DNA of 25,339 nt from NCBI GenBank assembly GCA_003223065.1, contig QHXU01000002.1:1-25339 (forward strand), written 5' to 3'. Source of the DNA: Acidobacteriota bacterium. GTDB lineage: Bacteria > Acidobacteriota > Terriglobia > Bryobacterales > Bryobacteraceae. How positions within the stretch are numbered: the stretch's first letter is position 1; the number at the start of each line of letters is the position of its first letter. Made by a program: the position numbers and the translations under genes. The notes under the pieces were generated by a model. The model made no database searches and had not been told where the DNA came from. It saw only the letters and a list, made by a program, of their open reading frames with translations. Of this stretch, positions 13,955 through 20,243 are shown piece by piece.

Positions 13955-16759
13955 ATGATCTCGTTTTTTCGGAAGTTGGGTTGGCTGGCGCGGCGGCGCG
14001 GCAAGGACGAGCAGCTTGCCGCGGAACTGCAGTTCCATTTAGAGGAGGAAGCGGAAGAACGCCGGACCGCGGGGTTGCCGGAAGATGAGGCGCGCTGGGC
14101 GGCGCGACGGGAGTTGGGCAACATCGGGCTGATTCGGGAGGATACCCGCACGGCCTGGGGATGGATGTGGTTCGAGCAATTGATGCAGGACCTGCGCTAT
14201 GCGGCGCGGACGATGCTTCGTAATCCGGCGTTCACGGCTCTGGCGGCGCTTTCGCTGGCGCTCGGGATCGGCGCGAACACCGCGATTTACAGCTTCATGG
14301 ACGCGCTGCTCGTGCGGGCGCTGCCCGTGACTGCTCCCGAATCGCTGGTGGTTCTCAACTGGCATAGAAAAGACGCTCCCGGCTCCGTGGTCCACACTGC
14401 CAGCGGCAGTATTTACGACGATCGCACCTATGGCCTGGCCGCGAGGATTTTCCCATATCCCGCGTTTGAACTATTCCAAAAGTCCGGCGCGGTTTTTTCG
14501 AGCTTGTTCGCGTATTACCCGACGCGCCGCTTGAACCTTGTGATCCGGGGCCAGGCCGAAATTGGCGCTGGACAGTTTGTATCCGGCGAGTACTTTCATG
14601 GCCTCGACGTGCCGCCGGCGTCCGGGCGGCTGATTTTTCCGGAGGATGATCGCGCAGGCGCTCCGGCGGTCGTCGTGCTCGGTTTTGACTTCAGCCAGCG
14701 GCGATTCGGCGATGCGTCCAGCGCGGTGGGGCAGTCGATTCTGATCAACAATACTCCGTTCACCGTAGCCGGCGTTGCGCCGCCGGGATTCTTTGGTGTC
14801 GATCCGGCGGTTGCGGCGGAGTTTTATGTTCCCATGCACGCGAATCTCTTATTGGAGCCCAACCGCGGGAACCAGGGGATCGCTCGCCGGTATCTCGACC
14901 GGAACGATTACTGGATCGAGATGATGGGGCGGCTGCGGCCGGGCGCGACGATGACGCAGGCGCAGTCGGAGTTGGCGCCGGTGTTCCATCAGTGGGTCGG
15001 AAGTACCGCGGCGAATGACGGGGAGCGCGCGAATCTCCCGGCGTTACACCTGACAAACGGGGCGACCGGTATCGATACACTGCGGCGGCGATATTCGGAG
15101 CCTCTCTATGTGTTGCTGGCTATGGTCGGATTAATTCTTGCCATTGCCTGCGCGAATATCGCGAATCTGCTGCTGGCTCGCGCAACGGCGCGGAGGCGCG
15201 AGATGGCGGTGCGCCTCAGCATGGGCGCCGGACGATGGCGCGTGATCCGGCAGTTGCTGACCGAAAGCCTGTTGCTCGCTTCTATCGGCGGGGCCGTCGG
15301 AATTATGTTTGCAATGTGGGGAATACGCTTTTTGACCTTGCTGCTGGCGAGCGGACGCGATGATTTCACGCTGCGCGCGGAGTTGAGCTGGCATGTGCTG
15401 GCCGCTGCGGCCGCAGTGTCGATAATCACCGGGTTGCTGTTCGGACTGGCCCCCGCGCTCCAGGGGACGCGCGTGGATGTAATGCCGGTACTGAAGGAGA
15501 CGCGAGCGGGGGAGCGGCGGCCGCGGCTCCGTCTTCTGCGATTCACGTTAAGCCACGTGCTGGTGGTCTCCCAGATCGCCATTTCGTTGCTGCTGGTGGT
15601 GGCGGCGGGATTATTTGTGCGGAGCCTTTGGAATCTGCAATCGATCGAGCTGGGGTTTAATCGCGAAAATGTTTTATTGTTTAAGCTCAATGCGCGGCAG
15701 GCCGGGCATCGCGACCCGGAGATCATCACGTTTTACAACGACCTTCAACAGCGCTTCGCGGCGATTCCGGGAGTGCGCAGCGTGTCGGTGTCAAATTCGC
15801 CGATGGTAGGCGAGGGGACCTGGGGCTCGCCCGTTTTTCCGCTCGGCAAGCCCGAGCCCGAACACGCACCGAACGGGCATGGAAGCGGCGCGCCCGCCTG
15901 GAGCACCCATATTTTGACAGCCGGACCGGGATTCTTCACCACGATGAAGATTCGGCTACTGGCCGGGCGCGAGTTCGATGAGCGGGACCGGCCGGGTTCG
16001 CCGCCGGTGGCGATTGTGAACGAGGCGTGGGCGAAGGCAAACTTCGGCAGTGAGAATCCAATGGGGCAGCACATCGTGCTCGAAACCGTAGGGCGGGAAC
16101 CCACGCGGCGGGAGATGGAGATCATCGGCGTCGCGAAGAACGCTCGCTATGGCGACCTGACGGGCGAGTATCCGGCCGTGGTGTACATGGCGTTCCGGCA
16201 GAATTTGTATTACCCGGCGGAGGAGATCACGTTCGCGCTTCGGACTGCCGGCGATCCGCTGGCGTACACGAGCACAGTGCGCGAAATCGTGCATCAGGCG
16301 GATGCGCGCGTGCCGGTGATGAACCTCAAGACGCAGGCCGCGATGATTGATCAGGCGATCAACCCGGAGATCATCTTCGCGCGGCTGTGCACGGCGTTCG
16401 CGGTGCTGGCGCTGTCGATCGGGTGCGTCGGATTGTACGGAACCATGTCGTACACGGTCGCCCGGAGGACGGGCGAGATCGGGATTCGGATGGCGCTCGG
16501 CGCCCGGCGCGGCCGGGTCGTGTGGATGGTGATGGGCCAGGTGATCACTATGGCGATGATTGGACTGGCGATCGGCGTGCCAGTGGCGTATGGATTGTCG
16601 CGGCTGGTGGAATCGTTCCTGTATGGGGTCAAGGCGAATGATCCCCAAACCGTGGGGATCGCGGTGGGGACCCTGGTGGCCGCGGTAATCGTCGCGGGGT
16701 ATGCACCGGCGCGGCGCGCGGCGCGGATCGATCCGATGTCTGCGCTGCGGCACGAGTGA
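13955..16759 (+). CDS. ADOP-type duplicated MacB/FtsX-like permease 2 with prefix domain
   Basis: This 934-residue permease begins with a soluble prefix domain (about 15-65: LAAELQFHLEEEAEERR, then EARWAARRELGN), then the first transmembrane helix (near 93-115, ALGIGANTAIYS) and two MacB-core/FtsX modules. FtsX blocks lie near 383-508 (REMAVRLSMGAGRWRVIRQ) and 806-934 (GEIGIRMALGARRG, ending RRAARIDPMSALRHE). The start ATG has a full AGGAGG (13945-13950) four bases upstream, the strongest site in the window. No ATPase gene or PadR gene is adjacent, but its promoter carries half-sites like those of the padR at 19899. The prefix domain is common in ADOP proteins and may link them to a partner or regulator. 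The substrate is unknown. Confidence 0.93.
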   Translation: MISFFRKLGWLARRRGKDEQLAAELQFHLEEEAEERRTAGLPEDEARWAARRELGNIGLIREDTRTAWGWMWFEQLMQDLRYAARTMLRNPAFTALAALSLALGIGANTAIYSFMDALLVRALPVTAPESLVVLNWHRKDAPGSVVHTASGSIYDDRTYGLAARIFPYPAFELFQKSGAVFSSLFAYYPTRRLNLVIRGQAEIGAGQFVSGEYFHGLDVPPASGRLIFPEDDRAGAPAVVVLGFDFSQRRFGDASSAVGQSILINNTPFTVAGVAPPGFFGVDPAVAAEFYVPMHANLLLEPNRGNQGIARRYLDRNDYWIEMMGRLRPGATMTQAQSELAPVFHQWVGSTAANDGERANLPALHLTNGATGIDTLRRRYSEPLYVLLAMVGLILAIACANIANLLLARATARRREMAVRLSMGAGRWRVIRQLLTESLLLASIGGAVGIMFAMWGIRFLTLLLASGRDDFTLRAELSWHVLAAAAAVSIITGLLFGLAPALQGTRVDVMPVLKETRAGERRPRLRLLRFTLSHVLVVSQIAISLLLVVAAGLFVRSLWNLQSIELGFNRENVLLFKLNARQAGHRDPEIITFYNDLQQRFAAIPGVRSVSVSNSPMVGEGTWGSPVFPLGKPEPEHAPNGHGSGAPAWSTHILTAGPGFFTTMKIRLLAGREFDERDRPGSPPVAIVNEAWAKANFGSENPMGQHIVLETVGREPTRREMEIIGVAKNARYGDLTGEYPAVVYMAFRQNLYYPAEEITFALRTAGDPLAYTSTVREIVHQADARVPVMNLKTQAAMIDQAINPEIIFARLCTAFAVLALSIGCVGLYGTMSYTVARRTGEIGIRMALGARRGRVVWMVMGQVITMAMIGLAIGVPVAYGLSRLVESFLYGVKANDPQTVGIAVGTLVAAVIVAGYAPARRAARIDPMSALRHE

Positions 16760-16885
16760 TCATGCCGATAATGTGACACATCAAGCGCCTCATCGGTTGC
16801 GAGCGAGCTTTCTCGCCGGGCGGTTAACACCGACGCAAGAACAGGCCGGCGCCGGTCGGGTGACAAGGATGAAGCCGCGCCGCGA

Positions 16886-17431
16886 TCAAGTCAATTCGGG
16901 TGTCTGGCGGCATCGCACCCATCGCGCGGTTACCATCACGGCTATCGAAGGGCACCACACCCACGCCATTTCGCTCGCAAGTACCGAAACCCCTCGCTGT
17001 GTCAGGAACGCCTCCGCGCTGAGCGGGGAAACCTTGATCGGCGTGAAGGGAAAGAAATAACGTGTCTTATTGAAAGGTGCAAGTAAGGCGACACCCATTC
17101 CGCCATTCGTGCATGCATCTAGAAGGGCGTGCGAAATCGTTGCCATAAAGATGCATACGAGCGTCTGCAGGAGCTCGCCTGCTTTGGCTTTGTTCCATAA
17201 GCCAGCCGCTACGCCCACCGCCACAACCCCGGCGAAAAGAAACGAATGCGTCAACCCGCGATGTCCCAAGAGATCGCCATAGTGGACCCCCAGGCGAAAC
17301 CCGATCGAATCGGCATCCGGCAGCATCGCGCATACCACCGCGATCCAGGTAACCTCGTGCCTCCGTGAGCAAGGAGCAAGCACTTGGGCGATTGCCGCTC
17401 CAGCGATAGCGTGAGTGAGGATCGTCGGCAT
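16886..17431 (-). CDS. Membrane-bound metal-dependent hydrolase, YdjM/DUF457-like
   Basis: This 181-residue protein has four to five hydrophobic helices and the conserved polar residues of the YdjM/DUF457 family: His7, Asp39 and Asp41 (MLPDADSIG), His57 and His62 (GHRGLTHS), His101 and Asp105 (SHALLDACTNGG). These would bind a metal at the membrane face. Family members are annotated as inner-membrane metal-dependent hydrolases, with YdjM under LexA control in E. coli; the substrate is unknown. The ATG at 17431 has no clear Shine-Dalgarno. It converges with ADOP 2 and is divergent from the alpha/beta hydrolase; a TGACGTCA palindrome lies in the shared upstream region. Confidence 0.86.
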   Translation of the reverse strand: MPTILTHAIAGAAIAQVLAPCSRRHEVTWIAVVCAMLPDADSIGFRLGVHYGDLLGHRGLTHSFLFAGVVAVGVAAGLWNKAKAGELLQTLVCIFMATISHALLDACTNGGMGVALLAPFNKTRYFFPFTPIKVSPLSAEAFLTQRGVSVLASEMAWVWCPSIAVMVTARWVRCRQTPELT

Positions 17432-17451
17432 CGCGTCGTAACATCATGACA

Positions 17452-17459
17452 TGACGTCA
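17452..17459. promoter_or_regulatory. TGACGTCA palindrome in divergent region
   Basis: A perfect 8-bp palindrome lies between the divergent YdjM-like and alpha/beta hydrolase genes, 20 bases upstream of the former's start. It could be an operator for either; a chance occurrence is equally possible at this length. Confidence 0.2.
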
Positions 17460-17529
17460 GCCTTGGTTGTCCCACACGCCCGCAAAACTCCGGCCGCGCA
17501 CCTCCGGATTTAGCGCACAGCTATCATCG

Positions 17530-17547
17530 GGAACGATCTGCCGTTCC
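17530..17547. repeat. Short inverted repeat upstream of the alpha/beta hydrolase
   Basis: GGAACG-ATCTGC-CGTTCC is a perfect 6-bp inverted repeat, 18 bases before the chosen ATG at 17566. It may be an operator or leader hairpin. Confidence 0.25.
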
Positions 17548-17565
17548 GTTTCGTATTCACTACCA

Positions 17566-18579
17566 ATGACCTCCAGAAGACAGCAACTGATCTCCCTCAG
17601 TGCGCTCCTGGCACTTACTGGTCCTGCGAACTTTCTTTACTCACAACAAATCTCTCGCTGGCAGGACCCATCCCCACACACGGTCGAATTTGTCACTGTG
17701 GACGCGAACGTCCGTCTGGAGGTTCTTGATTGGGGTGGCGCCGGCCGGTCTCTCGTACTTCTACCAGGTGGAGGAGACACTGCTCACGTGTTCGACGGAT
17801 TCGCTCCGAAGCTTGCTGCCGGCTACCACGTCTACGGCATTACGCGGCGTGGGTTCGGTGCGTCCAGTGTTCCCGCCTCGGGATATGGAGCCGACCGCCT
17901 CGGCGACGACGTGCTGGCTGTCATGGACTCGCTCAAACTCAAGCGGCCCGTGCTGGTGGGTCATTCACTCGGCGGCGAAGAGTTGAGTTCGGTAGGAAGT
18001 CGATACCCCGGCCGCGTCGCTGGACTGGTTTATCTTGATGCAGGTTACCAGTATGCGTTCGACAATGGCAGGGGAGGCACGCTCGATGAGCTTCAAAGGA
18101 CCGCGAATCCTCAACCAGCGCCACCGCCGCCAAGTGAGTCGGACTTGGCGAGCTTCAGTTCCCTCCAAGCCTGGTTTGCTCGGGTCAATGGAGTCACGCT
18201 TCCCGAAGCGGAGTTTCGACAGGGTTGGGAATCCACTCCAGATGGACGTGTTGGGAAGCGTCGTAACTCACCGATGGCCTCGATTATGAACGGCGTCGAG
18301 AAGTACACAGCCATTCCGGCGCCCGCGCTTGTCATTTTCGCGGTTCCGCACGATCCGGGACCGTGGATCAAAAGCCACCCGGATCCCGCCGTGCGTGAGG
18401 CGGCAAAGGCGCGTTCCCAAAAAGAGGTTCTCTTAGTGGAGAAGCAGGCGAAAGCATTTGAGAATGGCGTGCCCGGCGCGCATGTAGTAAGGCTCGCGGG
18501 CGCGCATCACTACGTCTTCCTTTCGAACGAGGCCGACGTACTGCGCGAAATACGCGCGTTTGTCGCACGGTTGCGTTAG
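17566..18579 (+). CDS. Exported alpha/beta-hydrolase fold protein
   Basis: This 337-residue protein carries a signal peptide (hydrophobic stretch about 8-24) and an alpha/beta-hydrolase fold. Visible elements are LPGGGD (66-71, oxyanion region), RRGFGASS (94-101), the nucleophile elbow GHSLGG with Ser134, YLDAGYQY after the next strand, and GAHHYVF with the catalytic His at 314 or 315. Asp263 in VPHDPG is a candidate acid. Relatives include esterases, epoxide hydrolase-like and carboxylesterase-like enzymes; the substrate is unknown. I chose ATG 17566 because it places the signal peptide at the N-terminus; an in-frame TTG at 17467 would add 33 residues without hydrophobic character. No Shine-Dalgarno is evident. 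Its stop overlaps the stop of a relict gene on the other strand. Confidence 0.85.
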   Translation: MTSRRQQLISLSALLALTGPANFLYSQQISRWQDPSPHTVEFVTVDANVRLEVLDWGGAGRSLVLLPGGGDTAHVFDGFAPKLAAGYHVYGITRRGFGASSVPASGYGADRLGDDVLAVMDSLKLKRPVLVGHSLGGEELSSVGSRYPGRVAGLVYLDAGYQYAFDNGRGGTLDELQRTANPQPAPPPPSESDLASFSSLQAWFARVNGVTLPEAEFRQGWESTPDGRVGKRRNSPMASIMNGVEKYTAIPAPALVIFAVPHDPGPWIKSHPDPAVREAAKARSQKEVLLVEKQAKAFENGVPGAHVVRLAGAHHYVFLSNEADVLREIRAFVARLR

Positions 18580-18680
18580 CCTAGGAACCTTCCCGCCGCA
18601 GACTCGTACCGCAGCACCACGCTCCCATTGCCGAAAGCGCGCGACTTTGTCAGCTTCAGATTGCTGCTTAGCGTCGCCCC
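18576..18680 (-). pseudogene. Relict 3' end of a RibD-C/DHFR-like reductase gene
   Basis: Read on the minus strand, codons ending at a TAA (18576-18578) give LKLTKSRAFGNGSVVLRYES and a short tail. This closely resembles the C-terminal strand pair of the 'dihydrofolate reductase family' (RibD C-terminal domain) proteins, where a segment such as LKLTxTRTFGNGxVxLxYEP is typical. Upstream the likeness fades and an in-frame stop occurs at about 18750, before the methyltransferase end, so no complete gene exists. It is probably a remnant left by a deletion or rearrangement. The recognition is by eye from about 20 residues, so confidence is moderate. Confidence 0.5.
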
Positions 18681-18755
18681 GCACTCGCCCAAACCATTGA
18701 TGGCAGCCGGTGAATGTGGTGGCCGCACATGGCGCTCCAGACCGCGGCCTTAGCG

Positions 18756-19784
18756 CTATTTGGTCGCCACAACCATGGAATCAGGCCCCGTGAGGTGCTC
18801 CACACGAGTCTCTCGAAATCCGGCCTCCTTCATCCAGCCGCTGCAATCGGCGCCAGTGTAGTCAAACCCATCATGCGTTTCGATCAACATGTTGAGGCTC
18901 ATCAGAAGACCGAAGGCGTTCTTCGAACGTTCGTCGTCAATAATAGCCTCGTAGACAATCAGGGCGCCGCCTTCGGGCACTGCTTCATATGCCTTCCGAA
19001 TCAGCTGCTTCTTGGCATCAAGGCCCCAGTCGTGAAGGATGTGCCCCATTGTAATAACGTCCACGCGCGGCAGTGATTCCTTGAAGAAGTCGCCCGCCTG
19101 AAAATGCAACCGGTCCGCAAGCCCGTTCTCCTTCACATACTCCTCGAAAATGGGCGCGATCTCCAGCAGGTCCCAGCCGACGCCTTTGAGATGCGGATTT
19201 TGCAGCGCGATCTGAACGGCGAGATCACCCTGCGCGGTACCGATATCCGCAAAGGTCTTGTATCTGTTCCAGGGAAAGCGCTGAGCGATGGCGGCATTGG
19301 CAGGCCGGCTCAGTCCGGTCATTGCCTTCAGGAATTCTTTCAAGCGTGCCGGCTCTGCATAAAGCCCTTCGAACAGCTGTGTTGCGCCGTCTCGAATTTC
19401 GTTTTGCGGACGGCCTGTGCGAAGCGCCTCAGTCAGGTGAGACCAGAACGGATAAAGACGATGGTTGCACATCTCGAGCATGCCTCCGATATAGGAAGGC
19501 TTCCGTTTGTCAAGGTACAAATCCGTCGCGGCGGTGTTGCGGTATTGGTCTCCGGTCCGTTCCAGAAATCCCAATGTCACCAATGCGTCTAGAAAATCAC
19601 GAGCCGACCGGGGATGCAGGCCCAATCGGCCGCTCAGCTCCGAATACGCCAGCGGGTGCTTGCCGAGCTCGGTAAACAGCTCCAACTCGATCGCGCTGAG
19701 AAGAACTTTGGAGGACCAGAATCCGAATCCTACCTGCAGTATTTGTTCAGGACCCGGTTGCCGGTCCACCGATGCGTCAGTCAT
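18756..19784 (-). CDS. SAM-dependent O-methyltransferase-like protein (family 2)
   Basis: This 342-residue protein has an N-terminal winged-helix-like dimerisation domain (about 12-90, ending LVTLGFLERTGDQY) and a Rossmann SAM-binding domain. Motif I is FADIGTAQGDLA (178-189), with the usual Gly-rich loop changed to GTAQG. GHILHDW places the catalytic-type His at 251, as in plant-type and CrtF/hydroxyneurosporene O-methyltransferases. The substrate, probably a small hydroxylated molecule, cannot be read. I prefer ATG 19784, with GGAG seven bases upstream; ATG 19805 with AGGA close by is possible and would add seven residues. It is divergent from padR, and the intervening 114 bases hold three GTAGAA/TTCTAC half-sites, so the two may be co-regulated. 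Confidence 0.87.
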   Translation of the reverse strand: MTDASVDRQPGPEQILQVGFGFWSSKVLLSAIELELFTELGKHPLAYSELSGRLGLHPRSARDFLDALVTLGFLERTGDQYRNTAATDLYLDKRKPSYIGGMLEMCNHRLYPFWSHLTEALRTGRPQNEIRDGATQLFEGLYAEPARLKEFLKAMTGLSRPANAAIAQRFPWNRYKTFADIGTAQGDLAVQIALQNPHLKGVGWDLLEIAPIFEEYVKENGLADRLHFQAGDFFKESLPRVDVITMGHILHDWGLDAKKQLIRKAYEAVPEGGALIVYEAIIDDERSKNAFGLLMSLNMLIETHDGFDYTGADCSGWMKEAGFRETRVEHLTGPDSMVVATK

Positions 19785-19847
19785 TTTTTCGCTCCGTCGA
19801 ATCATGCTATCCTAGCGCTCCCCGTAGAAACAACCGGCACGAACACC

Positions 19848-19876
19848 TTGACCTTCTACACGTGACCGTTTAACAT
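19848..19876 (+). promoter_or_regulatory. Sigma-70-like promoter of padR-ADOP 3-ADOP 4
   Basis: TTGACC (19848-19853, five of six) and TAACAT (19871-19876, four of six) are separated by exactly 17 bases. The predicted start site is about 16 bases before the padR ATG, leaving room for GAGG at 19887-19890. Confidence 0.55.
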
Positions 19877-19883
19877 GTAGAAG
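19853..19883 (+). promoter_or_regulatory. Putative PadR operator (autoregulation)
   Basis: CTTCTACA (19853-19860) and TGTAGAAG (19876-19883) form a perfect 8-bp inverted repeat whose arms border the -35 and -10 hexamers. Start-to-start spacing of 23 bases is about two helical turns. PadR proteins commonly bind dyads with TGTA/TACA-like ends and repress their own genes. A further GTAGAA half-site is at 19824-19829, towards the methyltransferase. Confidence 0.6.
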
Positions 19884-19898
19884 ACCGAGGCATAGGCG

Positions 19899-20243
19899 AT
19901 GCCGGCGAAATCCGATCTCCCCCAAGGCACCCTTGACCTGCTGATCTTGAAGGTCGTCGCGCTGGGCCCGGTCCACGGGTACGCGATCGCGCAACGCCTT
20001 CAACAGGTGTCCCGAGATGTGGTCCAGGTTCCGCAAGGCTCGCTCTACCCCGCGTTGCACCGGCTCGAAAACCGCGGCTTTCTGGCTGCCGACTGGAAGG
20101 AGACCGGAACCGGGCGTGAAGCCAAGTTCTATCGCTTAACGCGGAAAGGGCGGGCGCAGCTCGAAACGGAAGCCGCCAGCTGGCGTCGATTGTCGGAAGC
20201 CGTCGGCCTCATCCTCAGAATGTCCGAGGGAGGTGCGGAATGA
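19899..20243 (+). CDS. PadR family transcriptional regulator (acidobacterial ADOP-linked type)
   Basis: This 114-residue regulator is a short PadR protein. The N-terminus LPQGTLDLLILKVVALGPVHGYAIAQRL is the typical opening; the winged helix-turn-helix follows, with the recognition-helix region QGSLYPALHRLENRGFL (46-62) and the wing WKETGTGREAKFYRLT (67-82). A short C-terminal helix serves for dimerisation. Members repress their neighbours until a small molecule or, in some cases, another signal releases them. The ATG has GAGG eight bases upstream. The gene ends in ATGA, overlapping ADOP 3 by four bases, so the two are translationally coupled. A perfect inverted repeat straddles its own promoter. 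The effector is unknown. Confidence 0.95.
   Translation: MPAKSDLPQGTLDLLILKVVALGPVHGYAIAQRLQQVSRDVVQVPQGSLYPALHRLENRGFLAADWKETGTGREAKFYRLTRKGRAQLETEAASWRRLSEAVGLILRMSEGGAE
20202..20243 (+). repeat. 42-bp repeat, copy A (end of padR)
   Basis: These are the last 13 codons and the stop of padR (VGLILRMSEGGAE). They match 22680-22721 at 38 of 42 positions by eye, including the ribosome binding site and the ATGA junction. Confidence 0.9.

Noticed and set aside
13891..14088. Possible leader ORF starting in the ADOP 2 leader
   Set aside because: It has no Shine-Dalgarno and runs far into the permease in another frame; no sign of a regulatory peptide.
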